A stretch of DNA of 64,000 nucleotides. It comes from Crocodylus rhombifer (lineage: Eukaryota > Chordata > Crocodylia > Crocodylidae). Positions 23,496-58,749 of the stretch are shown piece after piece. The stretch lies in assembly GCA_038503035.1 (NCBI GenBank), contig JAVSML010023994.1, positions 49,204 to 113,203 on the forward strand. Direction: 5' to 3'. Numbering within the stretch: position 1 is the stretch's first letter; the number at the start of each line of letters is the position of its first letter. The notes under the pieces are model-generated. The model made no database searches. It was not told the DNA's origin and saw only the letters and a list, made by a program, of their open reading frames with translations. The position numbers and the translations under genes are program-made.

Positions 23496-24309
23496 CCTAA
23501 TCTAGACTAATATTTTTATGACATTAGTGTTAGTTTCATGTTAGGTACTGGGAAAAAAACATTTCAGAATATCTAAGGGAAGGGATCATTTTATTTTTCA
23601 AGTGTAAATAAAATTCCTTTCTGCAGTTGCCTCACAATCAGCTGCTGTGAATGGTGCCCTTTGGAGGCTATTTATAAAATGTATCTGGAACACAAATATC
23701 CTTTTAACTACTCATGTACCTGGAAGAGTGACCAATGCTTGGGTTCCAAAGGTTAAGACACCCATTGCATTTGTAACACAAAACTATGTCAATAAAAATC
23801 AAAATGAAAAAGGCCGACATGGCTGGAAGTCATAAACTGTGTTCAGTGCATTAACAGAAGCTTATTCTTTAGTGAACTGCTTAAATTGCAGGTAGATGTC
23901 ATCTGAGGACTTACTAGCTCCAGGAAGCATGCAGTCCCTTGCACTGGGGAGCTCAACTAGAACTTTATGCTGAAGTAAGTTTACGACTAAGATTTCCTAC
24001 TTCAAGTTCCATGAGTAAGGAATACTCACATTTTAATGATGAATCACTGATGAATTCAGTAATATGTATTATGTATTTAAACAGAGCCTCTCACCCCAAA
24101 GGAATACAAAGTGCAGTAAACATTTTTCAGGATTTTATACAAGAATCACTTCACCCACCACTGTAATGCAGTTACTTATGGATTAACGTCAATATACACA
24201 GCAACATTACACAACAGTTTTGAAATGAAGAAATGAAGCAGCACTGTGTGTGAAGTTGAAATTGCATGGAAACTTAGAATAGGAGTAGTTAAACTAGGGC
24301 TAGTGGCAC
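23496..24309. other. No gene recognised
   Basis: AT-rich sequence with only short open frames and no repeat motif I could place. Confidence 0.4.
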
Positions 24310-24312
24310 AGG

Positions 24313-27040
24313 GGGCATGTCTACATGTGATGCTTTACAGTACAGTAGACTAACTGACTGTGTTGTAAAGCATTACTGTTTACACATGCAGAGTCTTACT
24401 TCATGGCCAAATAGTCTAATCCATGGTTAATTTGCTACCCACAGAGTAGTTACTGTGCAGTGGTGCACATGTAGATGCAAGCAGATTGGCTCCCAGTCAG
24501 CCCAACCACCAGGGGGCCACCTACAGGCTAGCTTCAGGGCCATGGGGTTTGGAACTTCTCCAGCCCCAGAGCTGGGGTGGCTCTTTGCCTGCTCCAGCCT
24601 CCCCTTTAAAATGCTTTGGTGACCCTTGGGCCCTGGGCCATCGGCAGCCAACCTCTGGCCACCAGGTCCTGCACCAGCGGCCTTCCACCAGCCACAGAAG
24701 TCTGCCCCTGACTGGCCCCTGGCACACTCCGCTGTCTGCCTGCTGTGCCCCTGCGCTGGGCACTCTAGGCACCTGTCCAGGATCACCAGCACCTGGACTG
24801 TTGCGCACAGGCCCTGTGGGCCATCGAGGGAGCCACACTGGTGTTTTCCCTACTGCCACACACCACCTTCTGGGGTGGAACTGGTCCCAGGAGGAGAACT
24901 GTGTACCTGTGGGATGAGGCTGAGGACCTGAGCCAGTTCTCTCAGAGTGGGTGCCCCAGCGCTCACATCTGAGGGCGTCAGGCTGCGTGTGGGAGCATGG
25001 GCATGACGGGTCAGCACGTGAGTACTGCATAAAGGCCAAGGCCTTGCAGGCACAGTGGGTCAGTGTCACTGACTACAACTTCAAGCTGGGGGCTGCTGTC
25101 CATGCCTTTTATGCAGCAGCTGAACCAGATCCTCATGCCCCCAAACCCTGACTGGAGCTGTGCTGTGTATTCCAGCATTGTGTCTGAGCCACTGCTGTGT
25201 CCTGGTAGCTAAAAGGAGTCAGTGGGGGGGAGCGCTGGGGTGCCAGGAGCCCATCCCACCATGGTCCCTGCTTCCAGTGTCATCCAACAGCTCTGGCAGC
25301 CCAGGTCAATGACTGCCCTCGGTGTACAGCCCAACACAGGAGGACCACCTGGCCGTGGCACTGCCAGCACTCAGCAGCTCCAGATCCTCCCTGAAGAGGG
25401 CCTCTGCCTGGGCAGCCAGGCACTGCACTCCTGCACCCCAGGACATTGCCAGGAGCCACACATCATCACCGCCAGTGGGGACAGGCTTGGGCCACTGGGC
25501 ATGCCTGCCACGCCCACTCGGTAAGTCCTGCACTGTGGGGAGACCCCTGCCTCAATCCCTGCCCCTCCTCCCCAGCCCACCTGGTCAAGTTCTCTCTAGC
25601 CCCTGGGGTCCTGCCCCACCGCCAGCATACAGGGAGGTGGGAGGGAGTGCAAAACTTTATTGGGCAGCCTGTGGCCCATCAGCTAGGCAGGCATGGGCTT
25701 TTCACATCTGCAGAAATGTGTTGGTGCTAGAGGCAATGTTGTCTTCGGCTGCAGGGAGAAGGGACATGTAGCAAAGGCACAGGTACCTCTCCAGGCAGTG
25801 AACATTGTGGGGCAACGTGGGCTTGCCTGCGGCACCATTGAAGCTCAGGGTTCAGGTGCTCCAGATTCTCAGGTGCGCCTGTAGCACCCTGGCAATCATC
25901 AGCAGGAGGGCATAGTGGGTTGGGCACCCCTCAGTCTACACAAAGAGCACCTTGTGGTGTTACTGGGACACTCTTAGCAAAGGCATGCTCAGGGCACAGG
26001 GCAGGCATGTGGGGGTGAGGCTGACTGAGGGCACCTCTCAGGAGATGCACACCGGGGGTGGGGGGGTTCTACCACCTCTGCGTCCCAGACAGCTAAGGGC
26101 CCCTCACCCGGGCTCCACAGGCCTGGTGGTAATGGAAAAGATGGCCTGGACTGCAGGACGAGAATGGGGGGAGTGGGTCTGGAGTTGCAGCAGTAGGTGC
26201 TGCCAGAAGCCAGGCCTGTCCCAGCCTGGGTAGGGGGCAGGGAAGGCAGACTGTGTGCAGCAAGCACCCGGTAGCTCACCTACCCCTGCGGAGTGAGTGC
26301 GGACAGAGGATTCGGCTGGTGGCCGGCTGTGCCAGGGCTTGCCTGGCCAACGTATTGTGGTCCCTGGGCACCTGTGCACGTACAACTCCCAGTCTGAGGC
26401 TAGGCAGTGCAGAGACCCTTGGCATAGTGCATGTTGTCTCAGAAATGTTGCAAACTCTCACAAACAATATTTCTCCTGGCTCTTCAGGTCCAGCAGCTGC
26501 ATGCAATGGAGAGGCACCAGCTGCCATCAGGGATATGCCATCAGGGTCACTTGCCAGTCTCAGCTGAAGCCCTCTGTATACGTTGGCTCCAGCAGTGGCT
26601 GACCCAGGACCAAACCAAACTGCTGGATTAGCTGGTCACCATGGCAGAGGAATGGCTGGCAGACTAATGGACCTAAAATTCAGAGGACATAGTGTGGAAG
26701 CAGGAGAGGGATGAGGAGAGGGAATGAGCAGACTAGGAGTTCTGGGACAGGCTCCTGGCCCTTGAGGAGAGGCACCTGGAAGCCCAGGACAGGCTGGGTG
26801 CTTGACACCTTCCTGGCCCTGTCGGTCGCCTTCTTACTGCTTACTGCTCAGCCCCCAGCTGCAGCCCCACCTGCCTCTGGGCTTGGGCTTGGGCTTGAAC
26901 TGAGGTGCAGTGGCACCTCCAGTGGCCAGGTGCCTCTGCCCAGCATCCATCCCAGGTCCCCTGCTACCTCACCTTGGCTCTGTGTAGTCCCAGAGCAGAA
27001 GCTGCATGTGTAACTACTAGCTGTACATGTAGACACACCC
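24313..27040 (+). mobile_element. Harbinger-like transposon with decayed Myb/SANT-like gene
   Basis: It starts GGGCATGTCTACATGTGATG and ends ACATGTAGACACACCC, so the inverted ends pair as GGGCATGTCTACATG/GGGTGTGTCTACATG. It is flanked by AGG on both sides (24310-24312, 27041-27043), a 3-base duplication as expected for PIF/Harbinger. The same ends occur on short elements across the window, making this a candidate parent-type copy. The interior carries a Myb-like DNA-binding gene remnant on the plus strand. I did not find a DDE transposase, so it may have been deleted. Confidence 0.6.
24880..26830 (+). pseudogene. Myb/SANT-like DNA-binding protein remnant of a Harbinger-like element
   Basis: Near 24880 the plus strand encodes W-SQEE, and at about 25010-25150 a CIKAKALQAQWVSVTDYNFK stretch followed by FYAAAEPDP. 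This resembles the Trp-rich Myb/SANT-like trihelix (C-x-KxKAL, then DxN-SG, then FY-EL) carried by Harbinger transposons. A low-complexity middle follows. At 26480-26800 comes a tail with ALCIRWLQQWLTQDQ, a charged ER/EE stretch and LLALEERHLEAQDR, as in the C-terminal coiled part of such proteins. Stops and frame changes break it. In Harbinger elements this protein helps bind the transposon ends with the transposase. Moderate confidence, from motif shape only. Confidence 0.45.
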
Positions 27041-27042
27041 AG

Positions 27043-27537
27043 GGTGCATCTACACATGTTTAATGAGGTGTTACCTAATTAGCTCTGCAGTAAAATATCA
27101 GCATCTATACATGTGGTGCTCTTAGGATGGAGCAAACTAATTAACTACGCCATAGGATAATACTGCCAGACACAAATACTGTCTTATGATGGAGTTATTT
27201 TCTCCATCACAATGCATGTGCAGACACTGATGGAGATGGCTGGAGCATGAGGATGCTTCAGAATGGGGGCTGCCTACCAGTAGTCCCACACTGAAGCACC
27301 TTCATGCTCCAGTCAGCCACTCTGCAGCATGTTGAGTCAGGTCAGAGCAGGCCTGGGCCAGCAGGCCCCTTGCCAGCCAGGGCTGGCCCTGAGGCCCCTG
27401 CTAGCCAGGGCTGTTCTTCCCCAGCTCAATGTGTTGTGGTCCCAGGTGATCTGCAAACAGCACAGTTGGGAGCAATAAACTTGAGCACAAACTGCACTTG
27501 AGTTGTTCAGGTGTGCTAATTGTACATGTAGATGCAG
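27043..27537. mobile_element. Harbinger-like MITE directly abutting the 2.7-kb element
   Basis: It starts GGGTGCATCTACACATG (the first bases overlap the AGG duplication) and ends TTGTACATGTAGATGCA. The interior shares the ATTAGCTCTGCAG, GGATAATACTG and GGAGCAATAAAC words with the other copies in this window. Non-coding. Confidence 0.55.
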
Positions 27538-28295
27538 TAGAGGTAGAGGAGGAGATTAGGGGTATCCATGTAGTAGAGATAACAGGAAAGCTGGAACATT
27601 TGTCAAAAAGGTCTTGGAAAGCAAGTATAGCATTTGTTTTGTTTAGTCAGAGGAATTGGTCACCCCTCCATTTCTCTTATTATTATTATATCTGGACCAC
27701 ATGCCATGCCATGCCCTGGATGCCTATGGTCAGCTGTGGAGTAGGAGGGAGCAATGGTAAAAAAAACCACAAAGAAAATAAAATCACAGCAGCACCTACT
27801 GGCTAAATGCCTGAACTACAGAATAGCACAACAGAGCACCATTTGCAGATGGAAAGTAATTACAAGTCTGCATTGCTGACTGTTTCCAGGACACGAATCC
27901 ATAGAATGGAGCGAGGTAAGCAAACTTGACGCAAAATAAAATATGTCCCAGCAGTGTTAGTTTAACACACTGAAAAGACTTTTAGAGCAGTGGGAAATCC
28001 TGATCATGCAAACACAAACTCAGTTGTGTTAGCATAAATAGGAAATCTCATGTCTTCTACAAATGCTCTTATAGTTTATGTCTTCCTGCAGAGAATTAAT
28101 TCAAGACTGCAACCCTTTTTCACATAGACCACAAACATGAGGTAGGAAAGCATCACAGTAAAATTTATGGACACTAACAACAAGACTTGGAATCAAAGGC
28201 TTTGACCTAGAGGTGAAAGGCTCTATAACCAGTCATCTGAATCATTCAGTTTCTCATCACCTATGGTTTGAGCCTCATTAGGACATCCTTTAGAC
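27538..28295. other. No gene recognised
   Basis: Mixed sequence with a short TTATTATTATTAT run near 27680. No coding or repeat assignment. Confidence 0.4.
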
Positions 28296-29165
28296 CAGTG
28301 TTTCTCAACTTATGGGCTGTGACCCAAAAATGGGTTGCAAGGATATTTGAAAGGGTTGAGAACAATCACAGAAAATCTCAGTAAAGCACAGGTTTTCCCT
28401 TACAGGGTGGTAGCCTTCCAGTCTGCAAGGAGCTGCTTGGAGTGATTGGAGGTAGGGTACACCACATCATTGTGCATTGTGCATTGCATGCACACATGCC
28501 CTTGGCTGGCATGCAGCCAGGCAGGGTGGTGGGAGTAGCCCCAGCAACTGGATGCAAGTAATTCTGTGGGGAGTGGGGGTTGGAGGGCCAGGGCTTGGGG
28601 ACTGTCTGGGGGGTTGAGTGTGTCTGTGTGTGTCAGGAGTGCATGGAGGGGATGGGAATGTGAAGGGGTGGGTGCTAGCTGGTGCTGGGGGAACAAGTCT
28701 AGGCACTGGTATGGGGGAAGGAAGTGAGGGGATCCTATATGGCTGGGCCAGCAGCACCAGGGCTGGTGCCCATGCTCACAGGGGCAGGGTGGCCAGGAGA
28801 CACTGCCTGGTGGGGGAGCTATGGTCAGGCCACCTGGCATGGTGTGGGAGCCCTAGTCCAGGGTGGGGGGTGCCACAGGCATCCCCTCTTCCTCTCTCCA
28901 GCCTGTGCTGGGGCCAGACTCATTCTGCCACCACGCGCATGAGCCACACTCCAGCCCAGGCAGAACAGGGGCAGCTAGATGCCTCCTCCAGTAGGGCTGG
29001 GGTGGGGCAGGGAGATTCAGGTCAGGAGTAAGGGGCAGCACTAGGGCTGTAGGGTGGGGGGATGGCTTCAGCTCGGGAGCGAGGGGCAGCAGCAGGGCCA
29101 GGGGGCTGCAAGTTGGGAATGAGGCTTCAGCCCTGCCCAGTGCACACTAGCAGGAATTACTGAAG
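28296..29165. mobile_element. hAT/Charlie-like repeat fragment
   Basis: It begins CAGTGTTTCTCAACTTATGG then GTGACCCAAAAATGGGTTGC, the classic start of hAT-Charlie-type repeats. The body is GC-rich with GGCTGGTG/GGGGCAGG words. The matching end (an AGAAACACTG type) is not visible, so the right limit is approximate. Confidence 0.55.
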
Positions 29166-29868
29166 GTGCTCCACTTTGGAGCTCTTTCATCTAAACCCTC
29201 ATGTAATAAGGGTTCATTTGTTGCATAGTCAGGCACTTTTTAATGTACTCTGCAACTGTGTATTTTGGCAGAGTGCACAGCTGTAGAGTGCTTTCAGTGT
29301 CTGATGCTGTGACAAAATGTCACTTCTGTCAGTCCCCTTAGAACAGCTATCTGAATCTGTAGCCTACTGAATTTCTGTCATTTTACAAATTTAAAGAAGG
29401 CAGGCCATACAGTTAAAAAATTACCAAAATAGCAATTGAATTAATTAGTGTTACCTATGATTGACTCAAAGCAAAGAACTCATTTGTATTCTGTAGAATA
29501 TGGTAAAACAATTTGTTAACCACATGAATGGAATGCACTTTTATCTAGAATTGTAGGAAGGGAAAGCATTTTTGCTTTTGTTCACAGTAACAGTAGGCAA
29601 ATCGGTGATGAAATATCTGGCACTAAGTAGTATATAAAAGCATTGTCAGGTGGTTATGATAACAGCCAAAGACCTGCTCTTGCATTGCTTTGGATTCTTT
29701 GCTTGACCCCAGGTGCAAGGTAGAACAACTTGGCTGTTGCTGTATCTTGTACATACAGTTGACTATTCCCACGGGACCACCTACTAACTAGAAATTGCCA
29801 GAGCACCTCATGTTCCATCTACTTTCATCTCATTTTGGTCTCCAACATGAATACCGTGTACCAAGGGC
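29166..29868. other. No gene recognised
   Basis: AT-rich sequence lacking recognisable coding or repeat structure. Confidence 0.4.
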
Positions 29869-31061
29869 TGTAGCAAGGGGAAATGGGTCTACAGCTGGCC
29901 AAAGGAACCCACAACAGAAGCCTGTTCCCTCTGCACCCAATGATCAAAGGAGTGAATCTGCCCAAAGCGTTGAATCTGAAAGAGGAAATACATTCAACTA
30001 GTCCAGCTGGTTCAGCTTGCTCATGTGACAAAGTCTTCTGCTATTAAGGCTCTTGAGACATTGAAGGATATGATTGCTGCCTGAGATAGAGACAGAGTGA
30101 GAACCTAAGGAATTTCAAATATTTGTTGATGGGAGGTGTGTGGAACAATTCCGTGCTAGTCTCTCTTAATCTTTTCTTTTTGCTTTTTTATTCCTTGCCA
30201 TTGTCTTCTCACTTGTCTGTCAATCAGTTGCTAAGCAACCAGCTCTGCCTATGTGACCTTGGCCAGATGAGAGGGGGGTGGACCAAGCTTTCTATTGTGT
30301 TGCATTGATCTCATGGTATGAGGACAGGATCTCGACTCCTGTCACTCTAGGAGATGACCGATGATGCTTTTTGAATTGATTGGTTGGCACCCAACAACAC
30401 CTGGCTTTCATTGGGTCAAAAGGCTTATATAAGCTAAGACTGCCCAGGAGGAGGGGGTAGCAGCCATGTTAAGTCTCATACGGCAGCTGGAACATCTTCA
30501 GCTCCCCTTCTCTCAGGATGCTGAGGATGCTGAAGTGAGAAAACTACTTGAAACTTATATAGATATACAGCTTGCTGTAATGTACAAGCATACCAAACAG
30601 ATACTTAGCTGACACTGTTTGCTTCTAGGTTATTCGCTGATATTTCTCTAACCTGTAACCTTCCCCAAGCCTACTCTCTGTAACCAATAAAGGTCTCCAC
30701 TGTACCAAGCATGGTGGGCTCATTGGGAGAAGGTTTGGGCATGCCTTTTTTATTCCCTTGGCTTGATTGACCAGGAGAGGCTACTTTTTGTGCTTCAGGC
30801 TAAAGGAAGCGCCCCAAATTTTTGCAGTGGGTCAAGCACCTTCTAGGACTACAAGGCCTGTGTGCTCCGGGGGGCACAGGACTGCAGACAGTCCAGCCCC
30901 CTGGGTGGTGCTAGCAGTGACCCCAAGCTTGTGGGTGTGCTCCAGGAAGGGGTTCGGTCAGATGTGAAGTGCCCCCGTGGAGTCATGCAGAGCTTGGTAG
31001 GTGGTTGGGCACAGTGACGTGGGTGGCTCAGGGCAGGAGTGCCCCCTACTAGCCCACCACA
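29869..31061 (+). repeat. LTR, probably solo, plus orientation (left end tentative)
   Basis: A TATA box (GGCTTATATAAGC, TATATAA at 30426-30432) precedes an AATAAA (30686-30691) by about 255 bases, as in an LTR. The segment 30767-31061 matches the end region of the LTR at 51180-52139 in reverse orientation (shared GGCCTGTGT, CCCTGGGTGGTG, GGGTGTGCTC-AGGAAGGGG). It ends CCACCACA. Choosing TG at 29869 gives GGGC on both sides, which is weak support for the left end. No primer site follows, so no internal retrovirus is attached. Confidence 0.55.
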
Positions 31062-32151
31062 GGGCGGGGAAGGACTAATCATACTAGGTCTCTGCTTTTT
31101 GCACAGCACCAATAAGCTTGCAAACCACTTGTGCTAAAAACTAAAAGGTCAGTAGGGAAAAGATGAATAAAACCTTGTCTTACCAAACTGCAAATATTTT
31201 TCCTTCTATAGGTCTGCATCAGAGCCAAAATTTAGAAGCCTCCAGAACAGGTTGTTTTAAATGGCAATTATATATTTTAAGTTATAAAAAACCCCAACAG
31301 TTTAAATAATTTAGGAACCTTCCTGTTGTCAGGAGAGTATTGGAACTAGTGACATGTCTGGAAGAAGTATGAAGGAAGAGAATGAAGAAATAAGTAAAGG
31401 TTCGGAAAGAAGAGAAGGTGATGAAAAGTTATCTGGTTTTACTAAGCTGGTGATATGAATTCAAACTGTAGAGGGTAAATTTCAGGACAAAATAATGAAC
31501 TGAAAAAGGCAAGTGACCGTGATGGGCATACTCTACCATCGTAAAAAATATTGATTCCTCCGAAAAAAATATAAGAATTAAAATCCAGCAAAGAGGAGTA
31601 TGATCTATGAAACTGTGTCTCTGCACTTAGCTTTTCCCCATCATTCCTAGTTTTACTTAATTTAAAATAAAAAAGCAACTGCTGATACTTACTGAGAAGT
31701 AGCGTAGCAAGAATGTGGGGAACACCACTTATATGGAAGGCAGCTGTCTGAGTCCACAAGATAGGCTGCCCTAGATTTCACAAAATGGAAGGAAGAAAAG
31801 GACAACTACAGCTTCTATGAGAACCACAAGTAAATGTTTCTACCTTGACTAAATGGACTGGAGAATGCTCTACATCACAGGCACTCTAGCCTTCTTTCCT
31901 GTGTCAACATACAATCCATAAACTGTTGAGACCTCTGAGGGCAATACTCAGGAAAGGTCACATGAGTATTAACTGTGCCCTACTAGGATGCTAGCCCAGA
32001 AGGTTCTGTCAGCCCTGCAAAAATGTGTCCTCTGAAAGGCTGAGGCACTCTGTGTACTGAATGGCAAGAAAAAGACTCCAATTTCAGCAGATAAAATTTG
32101 GTGGAATTTCTTTTTCATGTCAGTACTGAACTTTGGCTTTTTTCCTCACAG
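31062..32151. other. No gene recognised; sequence upstream of SLC45A1 first coding exon
   Basis: This must be intron or 5' flank of SLC45A1. I could not identify the non-coding first exon or a CpG-rich promoter here; it may lie further upstream. Confidence 0.4.
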
Positions 32152-32162
32152 GAATAACCAGG

Positions 32163-57134
<24,972 letters not shown>

Positions 57135-57161
57135 CGTGTAGGCACAGGCTGCACTGGAGCC

Positions 57162-57167
57162 AATAAA
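57162..57167 (+). promoter_or_regulatory. SLC45A1: Candidate SLC45A1 poly(A) signal
   Basis: AATAAA lies only 27 bases after the stop codon. GT-rich sequence follows within 100 bases. A second AATAAA at 57392-57397 lies inside the tandem array and is an alternative. Transcript ends are needed to choose. Confidence 0.5.
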
Positions 57168-57277
57168 AGCAAATGGGGCCAGTAGATGCCTCCATGCGCT
57201 CATTACTCGGCAGCTTGAGGGGCTATGAAGGGAGTTGGGAATGGCAGGCAGGTGGGGGTGGGGAGGAGTCCCTGCCC

Positions 57278-57640
57278 AGTACTGCCCCCTGGTGTCTGAA
57301 GTTGGGCATTGCAGTCAGGTGGAAAAAATTAACGAGGGTAGGGGCGAGGGGTACTGGGGGTAGTGCAGGGGAGTGGGGGGGTGGAGGGGAAAATAAAATC
57401 CTGCTCAGTGCATCCCCCTAGTGTCTGAAGGGGGTACTGAGGGCACAGGAAAAAAAAGATCCTGCTCAGTGCTGCCTCCTGGTGGTCAAAGTGGGTACTG
57501 CAGGAAGTAGCGGAAAAAAAGTCTTACTAAGTGCTGCCCCCCCCCCCGTCCATGACTGAAGGGCGTACTTCAGGTCAGTGGTGCTGCTTGATGGCCAGAG
57601 GTCTTACTGCAGCTTCAGTGTTGCCCCTGGTGGCCAGAGG
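57278..57640 (+). repeat. Degenerate ~40-65-bp tandem array with CTCF-like words downstream of SLC45A1
   Basis: Units begin with AGTGCTGCCCCCTGGTGTCT-type sequence at about 57282, 57411, 57472, 57535, 57582 and 57621, usually followed by GGGTACTGCAGG and an A-run. Several contain GCCCCCTGGTG or GCCCCTGGTGGCCA, close to the reverse complement of the CTCF core. One unit is interrupted by a C-run (57537-57547). Confidence 0.6.
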
Positions 57641-57755
57641 AGGTACGACAGCCATACCCATGCTTAAAGGCACCCATTGCTTTTTAGAGGCTTGCCAACC
57701 TTGGGGCATGAGGCGGTACTGTAGCCAAATCTGTGCTCATTATGGCCCCCTGCAA

Positions 57756-58030
57756 GAGGAGGCTGAGGTGATCTTGTGGCTGCCTACAAACTCATCAGGG
57801 GAGGCCAGCAAGAAATAGGGGATACAATGTTTACCAGGGTGCCTCTTGGGGTAACTAGAAATAATGGCCACAAACTGGAAGACAGCAAATTCAGACTGGA
57901 CATCAGGAAAACATTCTTTACAGTGAGGGTTGCTAAAATATGGAATACGCTTCCAAGGGAGGTGGTGATGTCCCCTTCCTTGGAGGTATTTAAAAGGAGA
58001 TTGGACAGACACCTGGCTGGGGTCATCTGA
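57756..58030 (+). mobile_element. CR1 ORF2 tail fragment, plus strand
   Basis: It encodes AAYKLIRGGQQEIGD, then FRLDIRKTFFTVRVAKIWNT and [20 protein letters not shown], ending GVI-stop at 58030. The normal CR1 3' untranslated end is missing and the next bases are CR1 in the opposite orientation. Confidence 0.8.
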
Positions 58031-58039
58031 CTCATTCCA

Positions 58040-58740
58040 CCCTGCAGCCTGACCAATACTGCATAGAGGGGAAGTATCACCTCCCTAGATCTGTTTGTGA
58101 TGCACCTACTTATGCAAGAAAGGGTGCGGTTAGCTTGACTTATCATCACATAACACTGGTGAGTCATGTTTATTTTGGAGTGGACTACTACTCCGAGATC
58201 CCTTTCTGTAGTTGTGCTATTTAGAATGATACCTCCCAGGCTACAGGAGTGTTGATGATTCTTCCTCCCCAGGTGCAACACATGACACTTATCCTTGTTA
58301 AACTGCATCCTATTCTGTTCGGCCAGTTCCCTAGCCTGTCCAAATCAACCTGGATTCACTCCCTGCCATCTAGTTTGTGTACTTTCCCGCATAGTTTGGT
58401 GTCATCAGCGAACTTGAACAGGGTGCTTTCTAGTACCTCATCCAAGTCACTAATGAAGATATTGAATAGTACCGGTCCCAGGACAGAGCCTTGCGGGGCT
58501 CCGCTGCCTACATTTCTCCAGGTAGATACCGACCAATCTACCACCACTCTCTGGGTGTATCCCATAAGCCAATTTTCTACTCACCAGACTCTGTAATAAT
58601 TTACATTGCACTGTTTAGTTTATTTATAAGAATTTTGTGTGACACTATGTCAAAGGCCTTTAAAAAAAATCTAAGTAGATATCAGTTACCTCTGTTCTTT
58701 CATCCAAGCATTTTGTGATCCAGTCATAAAATGAAATCAG
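58040..58740 (-). mobile_element. CR1 reverse-transcriptase fragment, minus strand
   Basis: The minus strand encodes an AFDIVSHKILINKL block near 58650, [20 protein letters not shown] and [10 protein letters not shown] (58565-58356), then KCHVLHLGRKNHQH and SCISRCITNRSREVILPLYA (58308-58100). Together with the oppositely oriented tail at 57756-58030 it could be one rearranged copy. Confidence 0.8.
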
Positions 58741-58749
58741 GTTAGTCAG

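Noticed and set aside
32133..32162. Upstream in-frame ATG as SLC45A1 start
   Set aside because: It precedes the acceptor AG at 32150-32151 and is intronic.
57756..58740. Classic twin-priming inversion of one CR1
   Set aside because: Twin priming would place the inverted 5' segment left of the plus-strand tail, but here it is on the right.
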